Positions 35,136 to 43,468 of a stretch of DNA of 64,000 nt are shown one piece after another; the first letter of the stretch is position 1; every line of letters begins with the position of its first letter. The translations under genes were made by a program, and so were the position numbers. The stretch covers positions 1-64,000 of the forward strand of contig JBFWUS010000017.1 of NCBI GenBank assembly GCA_050247155.1. The letters run 5' to 3'. The DNA comes from Mesorhizobium_G sp050247155. Its GTDB lineage: Bacteria > Pseudomonadota > Alphaproteobacteria > Rhizobiales > Rhizobiaceae. The notes beneath the pieces are model-generated. The model was not told where the DNA came from. It made no database searches and saw only the letters and a program-made list of their open reading frames with translations.

Positions 35136-36161
35136 TCAGGATTTCGCAGTCTTCTTCGCTCCGCCGGAGCGCAGGAAGAGCGGACGCTGCTTCAGGCTGT
35201 CGATGGCGACGGCAAGGATGATCACCACGCCCTTGATGAGAAGCTGGGTGAAGAACTGCACGTTGAGCAGGATGAGGCCTGTGCTCAAAACGCCGAGGAT
35301 GACCGAGCCGATCAGCGTGCCGACGATGCGTCCGCGCCCGCCGGCGAGGCTCGTTCCGCCAAGCACCACGGCGGCGATGGCGTCGAGTTCGTAGCCGGTA
35401 CCCGCCGTGGGTTGGGCCGAGATGACACGGGCGGCGAAGATCACGCCGGCAAGCCCCGCGCAGGCGCCGGCCAGCACATAGACGGAGGTGATGACCCGCT
35501 TGACCCTGACTCCGGCGAGCTTGGCTGCCTCCGCATTGCCACCGACGGCATAGACATGCCGGCCGTAGCGCGTGCGTTCCAGCACGAACCAGATCACCGC
35601 ATAGACGACAGCCATGACGATGACCGGAACCGGGATGGGACCGACATAGCCATTGCCGAGATCGCGGAAATTGAGACTCGACGAGACGATCGGCTGGCCG
35701 TCCGTGATCGTATAGGCGAGGCCGCGCAGGAAGGTCATCGTCCCGAGGGTCACGATGAAGGGCGCGAGCGCGAGATAGGCGGTGAGCCAGCCGTTGACGA
35801 GGCCGCAGAGCGCTCCAACCGCCATGCCGAGCGAGACGGCGAGCGGCGCCGGAACGCCGGCGATGGCTGCGATCACTGCAACCACGCCCGAGACGGCGAC
35901 GGTCGAGCCGACCGACAGGTCGATCCCGCCCGTCAGGATGACCACGGTCATCCCCGCCGCGAGGATCGCGTTGATCGAGATCGCGCGGGCAATGTTCAAG
36001 AGGTTATCCACGCGGTTGAAATTCGGGGCGATAATCGCCATCAGCAGGACGAGTGCCACCAGCACCATCAGGATGCCGACGCGATCCCACCAGCGGGCAA
36101 AGTCGAACGGTTCGCGCGCCGGCCGTGCCGGGTTCATCGCATTGGTCTCTTCGCTGTTCAT
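35136..36161 (-). CDS. ribose-type ABC permease (RbsC family)
   Basis: This 341-residue membrane protein has about eight hydrophobic segments and the family hallmark 'GGIDLSVGSTVAVSGVV' near residue 62, plus 'GTSLAGGRGRIVGTLIGS' near residue 272. It forms the channel for a monosaccharide-like ligand. ATG 36161 overlaps the ATPase stop by four bases, so the two are coupled. The downstream gene is the unknown 450-residue protein. Confidence 0.92.
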   Translation of the reverse strand: MNSEETNAMNPARPAREPFDFARWWDRVGILMVLVALVLLMAIIAPNFNRVDNLLNIARAISINAILAAGMTVVILTGGIDLSVGSTVAVSGVVAVIAAIAGVPAPLAVSLGMAVGALCGLVNGWLTAYLALAPFIVTLGTMTFLRGLAYTITDGQPIVSSSLNFRDLGNGYVGPIPVPVIVMAVVYAVIWFVLERTRYGRHVYAVGGNAEAAKLAGVRVKRVITSVYVLAGACAGLAGVIFAARVISAQPTAGTGYELDAIAAVVLGGTSLAGGRGRIVGTLIGSVILGVLSTGLILLNVQFFTQLLIKGVVIILAVAIDSLKQRPLFLRSGGAKKTAKS

Positions 36162-37675
36162 GCTTGCTCTCCCGTATTTGCTGCGCTCGCCGCCGTGCCT
36201 GTGGCATGCAGCATCACTTCTTCTTCGGAGGTTCGAGACGATTCCAGTTCGGCGACGATGCGCCCCTCGCGCATGACGAGCAGGCGGTCGCTGGTGCCGA
36301 TGGCCTCCGGCAGATCGGAGGAAATGACGAGGATCGCCTTGCCGGCGCGGGCAAGGCCATCGATCTGTTCGTAGATTTCGCGCTTTGCGCCGATGTCGAC
36401 GCCCCGCGTCGGCTCGTCGAGGATCAGCACGTCGCAATCGCGCAGCAGCCAGCGGGCAAGTGCAGCCTTCTGCTGGTTGCCGCCCGACAGCGCCTTGACC
36501 GGCAGGCCGATGGCATTCAGCCTGAGCCGCAGCCGCTCCATCTCGCCGAGCACGGCCGAGCGCCGTTCCCGCCTGCGGATGACGCCCCTCGACACGAAGC
36601 GGTCGAGCGAACTGATGGCGACATTGTCCTCGACGCTATGGTCGAGGAAGAGGCCCTGTTCCTTGCGGTTTTCCGGCACCATGCCGATGCCGTCAGCAAT
36701 CGCTTCGGTCGGATCGGCCGGAGCGCTCACGCGCCCTGCGATCTCCACGTGGCCCTGCGTGCGCGCATCCGCGCCGAAGATCAGCCGGCCGACCTCGGTA
36801 CGGCCGGAGCCGATGAGGCCCGCCATGCAGACGACCTCGCCGGCATGGACCGTCAGGTCCACCGGACCGATAGCGGGACCTGCAAGACCTCTCACCGTCA
36901 GCAACGGACGCCCCGCCGCGCGCGGCTCGTGGTGATAGAGATCGGCGACCGTGCGGCCGACCATCATGCGCACCACGTCCGCCGGGCTGATCTCGTCCAG
37001 CGTCCCCGTGCCGACATAGGTGCCGTCACGGAAGACGGTAACCCGGTTGGCAAGCTGCCAGACTTCCTCCATGCGGTGGGATATGTAGATCATGCCGACG
37101 CCCGACGCCCGCATCTGTTCGATCAGCTTGTAGAGCTCGATCGCCTCGGCGCGCGACAGTGCCGCAGTCGGCTCGTCGAGCACCAGAACGCGGGCATTTT
37201 CTCCGACGGCGCGAGCGATCTCGACCATCTGCTGCATGCCGACGCTGAGCGAGCCGAGCTTGCGGCGCGGGTCGATGGAGGAATGGATGCGCGCCAGCTT
37301 GTCGCGCGCGTCCTTTTCCATCAGGGCGCGGTCGAGCATGCCGAAACGGGTCTTCGGCTCGCGGCCCAGCGCAAGGTTCTCGGCGACCGTCATCTCCGGC
37401 ACCGTGTTCAATTCCTGGTGGATGATCGCGATGCCGTGCCGGGCGGCATCGCGCGGCGAGCGGATATCGACCGCCTGCCCGTCGATGCGGATCGCACCGG
37501 CATCGCGCTCGATATTGCCGGCGAGGATCTTCATCAGCGTCGATTTCCCGGCGCCGTTCTCGCCCATGAGCGCGTGGACCTCGCCTGCCCGGAGGTCGAA
37601 GCGCACGTCGTTCAGCGCGAGCGTGGCGCCGAACCGCTTGGAAATGCCTTCAAGGGTCAACAAAGGATGGGACAT
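36158..37675 (-). CDS. ribose-type ABC ATPase with two ABC domains (RbsA family)
   Basis: This 505-residue protein has two ABC cassettes. The first has Walker A GENGAGKST near residue 38, signature LSVGMQQMVEIARA near 143 and Walker B VLVLDEPTAAL near 163. The second has a degenerate Walker A (GLIGSGRTEVGR near 288), normal for RbsA proteins, with LSGGNQQKAALARWL and VLILDEPTRGVDIG. It energises the RbsC-type permease. It is preceded by a strong hairpin after the binding-protein gene. Confidence 0.92.
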   Translation of the reverse strand: MSHPLLTLEGISKRFGATLALNDVRFDLRAGEVHALMGENGAGKSTLMKILAGNIERDAGAIRIDGQAVDIRSPRDAARHGIAIIHQELNTVPEMTVAENLALGREPKTRFGMLDRALMEKDARDKLARIHSSIDPRRKLGSLSVGMQQMVEIARAVGENARVLVLDEPTAALSRAEAIELYKLIEQMRASGVGMIYISHRMEEVWQLANRVTVFRDGTYVGTGTLDEISPADVVRMMVGRTVADLYHHEPRAAGRPLLTVRGLAGPAIGPVDLTVHAGEVVCMAGLIGSGRTEVGRLIFGADARTQGHVEIAGRVSAPADPTEAIADGIGMVPENRKEQGLFLDHSVEDNVAISSLDRFVSRGVIRRRERRSAVLGEMERLRLRLNAIGLPVKALSGGNQQKAALARWLLRDCDVLILDEPTRGVDIGAKREIYEQIDGLARAGKAILVISSDLPEAIGTSDRLLVMREGRIVAELESSRTSEEEVMLHATGTAASAANTGEQA

Positions 37676-37698
37676 GTCATCGTGCCTCGCGTGGGGAG

Positions 37699-37726
37699 CC
37701 GGAAGCGGGGGAGAAACCGCTTCCGG
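37699..37726 (-). other. hairpin between binding-protein and ATPase genes
   Basis: A perfect 10-bp stem (CCGGAAGCGG at 37699-37708, inverse at 37717-37726) with an eight-base loop lies in the 72-base gap downstream of the binding-protein gene. There is no U-run. It fits an mRNA-protecting hairpin that keeps receptor levels above those of the ATPase and permease. Confidence 0.6.
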
Positions 37727-37747
37727 CCGGGCTGAGCGCTTCGCGTC

Positions 37748-38698
37748 TTACCAGCCGGGGTATTGGGCGACGTTCTGACGGTCGACGAGCACGCTCTCGA
37801 TCAGGATCGTCTTTTCGGCGGGGGGGTTGCCGGCGGCCATGGCTTCCGCCACCTTGACGGCCTGGCGCACCATCTCGGCCGGGTTCTGCGTCGCCGTGCC
37901 GATGAAGGGCGAACCTTCGCGCTTCAGCTCCTCGACCGCTTCGGGGCTGCCGTCGACGCCGGTCACCTTGATCGTCTCGGCCTTGCCGGCCTGCTCGACG
38001 GCGAGAACCGCGCCGAGCGCCGACGGGTCGTTCATGCCGAAGATGCCAGTGACTTCGGGATTGGCGGTCAGCATGTCGGTGGTGACGGCAAGGCCCGAGG
38101 CGCGATCGTTCTTCGAGGCCTGCTGGCCAACGATCTTGATGTCCGGATAGTTCTTGGCGACGTTCTTGCAGCCGGCGATGCGGTCGATGATCGTCTGGAT
38201 CGGCGTGCCGTCCACCAGCAGGACCTCGCCTTTGCCGCCCATCTGCTTGAAGAGGTAATCGCAGGAGCGTTCGCCCGCCTGTACCGCATTGGTCATGACC
38301 ACCGCATCGGCGCCCTTGGCCGGAGTATCGACGGCGATGACGATGATGCCGGCTTCCTTGGCGCGCAGGATGGCCGGTTCGATGCCGGCTTCATCCACGG
38401 CGGAAATGACGATGAGGTTCACGCCCTGCTGGATGAAGGCATCGATCTGGGTGTTCTGGTTGGCAAGATCGAGCTGCGCATCCTGGGTGTTGACCGTGGC
38501 GCCGATCCCCTTGGCGGCGTCTTCCGCGCCCTTGGTCATGGCCGAGAAGAACGGGTTGGACATATCCTGCACCATCAGGCCGATCTTCTCGATCTTCTTC
38601 GGCGCGTCCTGAGCAGCCACCGGCTGGGCCAGGAACAGACCGCCGAGCGCGAGCATGGATGCCGTTGTGGCGAGCTGCATATAAGTTTTGAACTGCAT
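37748..38698 (-). CDS. ribose-type ABC substrate-binding protein (RbsB family)
   Basis: This 316-residue periplasmic protein has a signal peptide of about 30 residues ending VAAQ and family-2 binding-protein features: 'IGLMVQDMSNPFFSAMTKG' at the mature start, 'NLIVISAVDEAGIEPAI' and 'VTGIFGMNDPSALG'. It is the first gene of the operon, 97 bases downstream of a LacI-type operator. ATG 38698 begins the signal peptide. The ligand should be a monosaccharide or polyol; which one is not readable. Confidence 0.9.
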   Translation of the reverse strand: MQFKTYMQLATTASMLALGGLFLAQPVAAQDAPKKIEKIGLMVQDMSNPFFSAMTKGAEDAAKGIGATVNTQDAQLDLANQNTQIDAFIQQGVNLIVISAVDEAGIEPAILRAKEAGIIVIAVDTPAKGADAVVMTNAVQAGERSCDYLFKQMGGKGEVLLVDGTPIQTIIDRIAGCKNVAKNYPDIKIVGQQASKNDRASGLAVTTDMLTANPEVTGIFGMNDPSALGAVLAVEQAGKAETIKVTGVDGSPEAVEELKREGSPFIGTATQNPAEMVRQAVKVAEAMAAGNPPAEKTILIESVLVDRQNVAQYPGW

Positions 38699-38794
38699 GG
38701 TTTCCTCCATCTGATCGTCCGCCGTGATGTGACGGACAGCCTCCTTGACGATCGGGATCGCGACGATCACCGCGATTTCATGCGCCGACGACCT

Positions 38795-38810
38795 ACCTAA
38801 TCGTTTAGGT
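38795..38810. promoter_or_regulatory. LacI-family operator before the ribose-type operon
   Basis: ACCTAATCGTTTAGGT has seven of eight base pairs symmetric. It matches the perfect palindrome upstream of the regulator gene at 39965-39980 at 15 of 16 positions, and it lies 97 bases before the binding-protein start codon in the gap after the LacI gene. Confidence 0.82.
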
Positions 38811-38849
38811 TGATCGCCGGAATCTTGCCCTTCCCGGCATGGGAACCGC

Positions 38850-39947
38850 TCAAGCCGCCTGGAAGGATCCTTTCTTGACGATGCCGTCGTCCTGCGCGAC
38901 GCATCCACACGAGCCGCGCAGCGTCAATTTCGCCGGCACCTGCTGGCGATGCTCGGGCAGATAAACGGGACTTACGGACTTGCCCTTCCGCTCGGCCGCT
39001 TCCTGACCCTCGATGATATCGCGCAGCATCATCGCCGCGCGCCGGCCGATTTCCTCGCTGTGCTCGTTGAGCACGGTAATCGGTGGATCGGTGAGCGTCG
39101 ACCAGGCGAATTCGTCATAGGCGACAACCGCCACGTCATTCGGGACGCGAATCCCCCGATCCTTCAGAAGGCCCATGGCGCCCAGCAGCAAAGGATTGTT
39201 GCCGGCGATCAGGGCATCGGGCAGCGCAGCGCGATCATCGAGATGCCGTCCAAGCGTTTCACGCGTTGATGCCGCGTCGTTGGCCGTTTCCAGTACAACG
39301 AGGTCCGCACCGGCGAGACGCGCGGCTTCGCGAAGACCACTCTCGCGGCCGAAACGGGACGACCACTTGGAGGGATAGACGAGGAACAGCCAGTCCCTGT
39401 AGCCATGATCGGCCAGATGCTGGCCAACTATCAGACTGGCCTCATGGTTGTTGGTGGTGACGCTGGGAAAGTGCGCGGCCTCCGGTGGCGGCGAAGAGTC
39501 GACGAAGACCACCGGAATGTCCCATTTAGCCAGAAGCTCGGTGTGCTCGGGCTGAAGCGTCAATGCCGAAATCACGCCCGCCGTGCGGGATTCGATGAGG
39601 CGCTGGATCATGCGCGCCTCGAGCCGCGTATCGTATGCGCCGTCTACCGCCACGTCGCCGACGATCACGGTCCACGCGGACGGATCAAGTGCCTGCTGGA
39701 TGCCGGTCATCAAGTCGAGATAATAGGAGTTGGAAGTGCTTGCGGTGATGACCGCAACGGTATCGCGCTTTGCGCGCCGCAGTTCCTGTGCTGCCCGGTT
39801 CACGACGTAGCCAAGGTCTCGCGCCACTTTGAAGATTTGCTCCCGGCTCTGTTCGGAAACCCCGTCTCCGCCGTCCAACGCGCGCGAAACCGTAAAGACG
39901 GAGAATCCCGTCGCACGGCTGATATCGCGCATTGTCGAGCGGGCCAA
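38850..39947 (-). CDS. LacI-family repressor of the ribose-type operon
   Basis: This 365-residue protein has an N-terminal helix-turn-helix (TMRDISRATGFSVFTVSRAL, residues about 5-24) and a sugar-sensor domain. It stands directly upstream of the transport operon on the same strand. Palindromic operators lie both in front of it and in front of the operon, so it should repress both until its sugar ligand appears. The C-terminus carries a short Cys-containing tail (GSCGC) often seen in this subgroup. Confidence 0.9.
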   Translation of the reverse strand: MARSTMRDISRATGFSVFTVSRALDGGDGVSEQSREQIFKVARDLGYVVNRAAQELRRAKRDTVAVITASTSNSYYLDLMTGIQQALDPSAWTVIVGDVAVDGAYDTRLEARMIQRLIESRTAGVISALTLQPEHTELLAKWDIPVVFVDSSPPPEAAHFPSVTTNNHEASLIVGQHLADHGYRDWLFLVYPSKWSSRFGRESGLREAARLAGADLVVLETANDAASTRETLGRHLDDRAALPDALIAGNNPLLLGAMGLLKDRGIRVPNDVAVVAYDEFAWSTLTDPPITVLNEHSEEIGRRAAMMLRDIIEGQEAAERKGKSVSPVYLPEHRQQVPAKLTLRGSCGCVAQDDGIVKKGSFQAA

Positions 39948-39964
39948 GCTGTCCTCCCATTGGC

Positions 39965-39980
39965 ACCTAAACGTTTAGGT
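39965..39980. promoter_or_regulatory. LacI-family operator before the regulator gene
   Basis: ACCTAAACGTTTAGGT is a perfect 16-bp palindrome with the central CG typical of LacI-family operators, 17 bases upstream of the regulator start codon. A near copy stands before the operon at 38795-38810. Confidence 0.85.
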
Positions 39981-39983
39981 TAC

Positions 39984-40347
39984 TTAGCAATCCTCGAACC
40001 TATGTGTCAAGTGGCGGACACGGAGTCCAAAACGCCCAATCCGTGCCCCATCCCATCAGGCATTCCGAGCCTTTGTCACAAGGAACGGCAACGGGCATCT
40101 TCCATCAGAGACTGCAGATGCCTGTTGCTCAAGCGTGACTGTGAAATTGCGCGGAACGTTGACCCCCATGTCCGATCGCATGCAAGCATTTGACTCTGCT
40201 CACAAATTTGTAAATGCAGATGGGGTCCCGCCGGCGCTCATGCGGACCTGTTTACCCCTTAAAATATATTTAGAAATCAATGTGTTACGCGACAAGACGG
40301 TAGGGTCGCCTTTCAATGCACACTCACATCCCACGATATTTGCCATT
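39984..40347. other. intergenic stretch, nothing recognised
   Basis: About 360 bases between the LacI gene and the RHE_PE00001-type gene. Base composition becomes AT-rich around 40255-40290. No gene, clear repeat or RNA feature is visible. Confidence 0.5.
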
Positions 40348-41463
40348 TCATACGATCCCCCACGCCCGGAAACTTCCCTTCCCAGTTAGCTCGCGCAGGC
40401 TGAGCGCGCCGATCAGATCGAGCGCGCCCTGCCGCGACACCTTGAGTTCGTGCTGGACCATGCTGGTCGAGATCATCGGCCGCGACAGCACCAGATCCAT
40501 CAGCCGCGGCAGCTTGGAGCTGGCGCGGCGGCCGCGCAGCAGGCGCTCCATCTGCTCCCGGGCCAGCATCAGCCGGTCATGCTGTCTCAGACCGGTGCTG
40601 GCTGCCTCGTGTATCGCGTCAATCCACGCCAGCAGACGATCCGTGCGGTTGCGGGCGCGCCGGCGCTCGCGTGGGATTTTTTGTGCGCCAAGGTGCAGGC
40701 ACGGCAGATGGTGCGCGCCAAGCCCCTCCTGACGCATCAACGCGGCGACAAGCAGCGGACCTACCCAGTCGCCTCGCTGCAACACTTCGATGTCGTTCCA
40801 GGCGTCGAGCGCCAGCGCGGCTCGCAGCACCGGAAGCAAGTGTCGCGTCCGATCCACGACATCGCGCCATTCGGCAAGGCGGGCGCCCTGGTCCCAGTCG
40901 AGATCGTAAAGCACCGCCAGCCGTTCGTCGTCCTGTGGCGGACGCCGCGACGTCACATCGGCGCCGCTGAGGATTTTCGACGAACGGGCCAGCACCGCGT
41001 CGATCTCGGCAAACTCCTCCGCCAACGGATCCGGCTCGGCCGGCGCATCAAAATCCGGTTCCGGGGATGGGCCACCCTCCCCTTCCCAGCCGCCGCCCGT
41101 GTCCGCCGCCCCGGGTTCATCGTGTCCAGTCAGTTCGCGCAACCCCTCGCGGCCGAAAGCCCAGTCCCGCGGCTGCGCCAGGATGCGCCGTCGCCGCCGC
41201 ACCACGGCATGTGCCCGGGTCAATTCATGCGTGGCAATGCGCTGGTCCATTTCAGCGTCACGGAAGACCAGGTCTTCGAGATGGACGAGCTCACCCTCTA
41301 ACCAAAGCGCCGCGACCGCGTCGTGGAAATGCGAGCGTTGGATCCAGCCGTCGCGGACCACGGAATGCGCCAGCCGCTCATCGAGACGGACCAGGCCCTC
41401 CGTCGCGCGTCCCGCCGGGCCTATGAGGGTTTCGAGAGGCAATCTGCCGATGTCGTAAGCCAT
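40348..41463 (-). CDS. RHE_PE00001-family plasmid protein (DUF1612-like with C-terminal HTH)
   Basis: This 371-residue protein resembles a family found beside repABC loci on rhizobial plasmids, named after RHE_PE00001. The N-terminal part has 'RLDERLAHSVVRDGWIQRSHFHDA' and 'LWLEGELVHLEDLVFRD'. The middle is acidic and variable, and the C-terminal 60 residues look like a helix-turn-helix ('MISTSMVQHELKVSRQGALDLI'). It resembles the Fic-associated DUF1612 layout but lacks a clear catalytic motif. It is divergent from the toxin-antitoxin/recombinase operon and shares an inverted repeat with it, so it may regulate that operon. Function not known. Confidence 0.72.
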   Translation of the reverse strand: MAYDIGRLPLETLIGPAGRATEGLVRLDERLAHSVVRDGWIQRSHFHDAVAALWLEGELVHLEDLVFRDAEMDQRIATHELTRAHAVVRRRRRILAQPRDWAFGREGLRELTGHDEPGAADTGGGWEGEGGPSPEPDFDAPAEPDPLAEEFAEIDAVLARSSKILSGADVTSRRPPQDDERLAVLYDLDWDQGARLAEWRDVVDRTRHLLPVLRAALALDAWNDIEVLQRGDWVGPLLVAALMRQEGLGAHHLPCLHLGAQKIPRERRRARNRTDRLLAWIDAIHEAASTGLRQHDRLMLAREQMERLLRGRRASSKLPRLMDLVLSRPMISTSMVQHELKVSRQGALDLIGALSLRELTGKGSFRAWGIV

Positions 41464-41549
41464 TGTTTTGGCTATATCTGATTTGCAATTATCAAGCTAG
41501 ATACCCGCTCACTGGACAGCCCACCTACTTTTCCTCCGCAGATATTAAC

Positions 41550-41574
41550 TATCGATAAGTACCTCTTATCGATA
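41550..41574. promoter_or_regulatory. inverted repeat between divergent plasmid genes
   Basis: TATCGATAAG at 41550-41559 and CTTATCGATA at 41565-41574 form a perfect 10-bp inverted repeat with a five-base spacer. It lies between the RHE_PE00001-type gene (start 41463) and the antitoxin gene (start 41701). It is a good candidate operator for the antitoxin or the HTH protein, and could also be a recombinase site. Confidence 0.65.
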
Positions 41575-41700
41575 TCTATAAGACCAAGCCTTGACCAAGT
41601 TCCGAAAATGGCGCTATTATCGTCCAAATCCTCGATCGCCGGGCAAATCCACGCTCTGCTCGACGAGAAAGGCCATCCCAGAGCGAGCCCGGAGACATCC

Positions 41701-41943
41701 ATGACCATCACCGTCAAGGTCGGTGAAGCCAAAACCCACCTTTCCGACCTTCTGGCAAAGGTCGAGGCCGGCGAGGAGGTGATCATTTCGCGCGGCAACG
41801 ACGCTATCGCAAAACTCACGCGCATTCGCCGCGAGACCGATATCGAGGCGGCGATTGCCGATATCCGCGCCGCCCGCGCCAACCGGGCCAGCACCACGCA
41901 GGACGAAATCCGCGCCTGGCGCGACGAAGGCCGCCGGTTCTGA
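41701..41943 (+). CDS. Phd/YefM-type antitoxin
   Basis: This 80-residue protein shows the Phd/YefM N-terminal pattern (VGEAKTHLSDLLAKVEAGEEVIISR) that folds, dimerises and binds DNA, followed by a charged tail that wraps the toxin. ATG 41701 starts this conserved region; an upstream in-frame ATG at 41608 lies close behind the inverted repeat and is less likely. Its stop overlaps the toxin start (TGATG). It should neutralise the PIN-domain RNase and repress the operon. Confidence 0.88.
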   Translation: MTITVKVGEAKTHLSDLLAKVEAGEEVIISRGNDAIAKLTRIRRETDIEAAIADIRAARANRASTTQDEIRAWRDEGRRF

Positions 41944-42380
41944 TGCGCGTCATCGACGCCTCCATCGCGGCAGCCTGGTTCCTGCCCGACGAACAGGATG
42001 ACGCGGCCGACCGGTTGATGGCCGATCTGGGGTCGACGCCGGGTGTCGTCCCGTCGCTGTTCTGGTTCGAGACGCGCAATCTGTTCCTGATGGCGGAACG
42101 GCGCGGCCGGCTCGAGCAGGGTGGGGCCGCGCTTTCGATGGCGCAACTGCGCCGCCTGCCGCTGCATGATGACGGCGCCGGCAACGACGCCCTGGTTCTC
42201 GCGATCGCGACGCGCCGGGCGCTGTCCGGCTATGACGCCTCCTATCTGGCGCTCGCCGCCCAGCGCTCGATACCGCTTGCGACGGCCGACAGAAGAATGG
42301 CCGATGCCGCCACTTTGGAAGGCGTCGCCGTGCTCGGACCGCACGGCGCGAGCGCAACGCCGCTCACGCAAAAGCCATGA
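41943..42380 (+). CDS. vapC: VapC-type PIN-domain toxin
   Basis: This 145-residue protein has the PIN-domain acidic residues in order: Asp in VIDASIAAAWF, Glu in FWFETRNL, Asp in SGYDASYLALA and Asp in LATADRRMADAA. VapC toxins cut tRNA or rRNA when not bound by antitoxin, giving plasmid addiction or stress arrest. It overlaps the antitoxin by one base and the next gene by four bases, so all are in one transcript. Confidence 0.9.
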   Translation: MRVIDASIAAAWFLPDEQDDAADRLMADLGSTPGVVPSLFWFETRNLFLMAERRGRLEQGGAALSMAQLRRLPLHDDGAGNDALVLAIATRRALSGYDASYLALAAQRSIPLATADRRMADAATLEGVAVLGPHGASATPLTQKP

Positions 42381-43459
42381 CGACGCGACTACCCAACGCC
42401 GCCACCATCGAAACCGTGCTGGCTGGTCTCGATCCGGCCTCGGCCGACACAGATCTCGCCCCTACCCTGTCGGCCGCTTTCCCCGGCTTCACCTTCACCG
42501 CCGCACCGGTCGACGACTTTTATTGGCGCGACGCCCGCACCGTGATCGGTGCCGACGGCGGCCGGCTCGGCGATCATCGCGCATGGATCGAGCAAGAACT
42601 GGCCGATCTCGGCGGCGATCTGACCGCCTTCTGGACCCGGCACCGCGACAGCGGGCTCAAATTCTCGGAATGGCGCGGCGGCAATGTCTTCGCCTTCGCG
42701 CCGACTGGCCCGGGCGTCGCCGATTTCGTGCAGATATCGCTCGGCCGCGAGGTCGAGGTGCTGGCCGGCCCCGTCGTCGAACCTGACTACCGGCCGTTCA
42801 GTGCCGATCGTCTCTTCGAGCCATCCTGGATCAGCCGCGAGCCTGTCACCGACGCCCCGGTGCTCGCCGGTCCGCTCTATCGCCTGCAGCGCCGCAGCGG
42901 CCTCGTCCATATGCGCAGCTTTCTGGCCACCCGCCAGCGCCTCGAACGCGAGCAGCGGGAAGCGCAGCGCCCGCAGATCGCGGCTCGCACCATCCGCGAA
43001 GTCGGCTTGGATAGCGGCAACGAGACCCCGTTCCTCGACCTGAACCCGGACTGGTTCGACTTCGTGCCGCGGGAAAACCGCTTTTTTGCCGACTGGGCGC
43101 GGTCGAGCGCAGCAAGCGCTCGCATTTACGATTACTGGGCCTTCGACATCCAGGATTTTGACGAGCGCGGCCAGCGCCGGTTGAGCTTTATCCCGCGGCC
43201 ACTCAAAAAAAAGATGCCGGCCGAGCGGCTGCTCGTCAACGATGGCGTGTCCGTCCACCGGCTGATGGAGCGCATCGAGGCGATCGACACCGAAGTGGGC
43301 GTGCCCTTCGCCTGGTTCTTCCTGATGACGCACGGCCATTGGGTCGATCCAGACGTCGGCCAAACCATCGCCGACGGTCTGCGCGGCGACCGCGTCCGCC
43401 TGCCCGATCCCGATGCCGCGGTTCTGCTGGCCTGGGCCGACAAACCCTACCTGTTCTGA
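42377..43459 (+). CDS. plasmid protein of unknown function coupled to toxin-antitoxin and recombinase genes
   Basis: This 360-residue protein overlaps the toxin gene by four bases (ATGA) and ends nine bases before the recombinase start. I recognise no domain. Visible features are a Trp/Phe-rich N-terminal part ('FYWRDARTVIGADGG'), a basic middle helix ('FLATRQRLEREQREAQRP'), 'FDIQDFDERGQRRLSFIPRPLKKKMPAERLL' around residues 255-285 and a C-terminus with 'FFLMTHGHWVDPD'. No signal peptide or membrane segment is seen. Tight coupling suggests a role in plasmid maintenance with the recombinase. Codon use is like the neighbours. Confidence 0.72.
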   Translation: MTTRLPNAATIETVLAGLDPASADTDLAPTLSAAFPGFTFTAAPVDDFYWRDARTVIGADGGRLGDHRAWIEQELADLGGDLTAFWTRHRDSGLKFSEWRGGNVFAFAPTGPGVADFVQISLGREVEVLAGPVVEPDYRPFSADRLFEPSWISREPVTDAPVLAGPLYRLQRRSGLVHMRSFLATRQRLEREQREAQRPQIAARTIREVGLDSGNETPFLDLNPDWFDFVPRENRFFADWARSSAASARIYDYWAFDIQDFDERGQRRLSFIPRPLKKKMPAERLLVNDGVSVHRLMERIEAIDTEVGVPFAWFFLMTHGHWVDPDVGQTIADGLRGDRVRLPDPDAAVLLAWADKPYLF

Positions 43460-43468
43460 GCGATCGTC

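Noticed and set aside
40255..40290. AT-rich patch as an origin or promoter
   Set aside because: It has no repeats or promoter elements and is far from repC.
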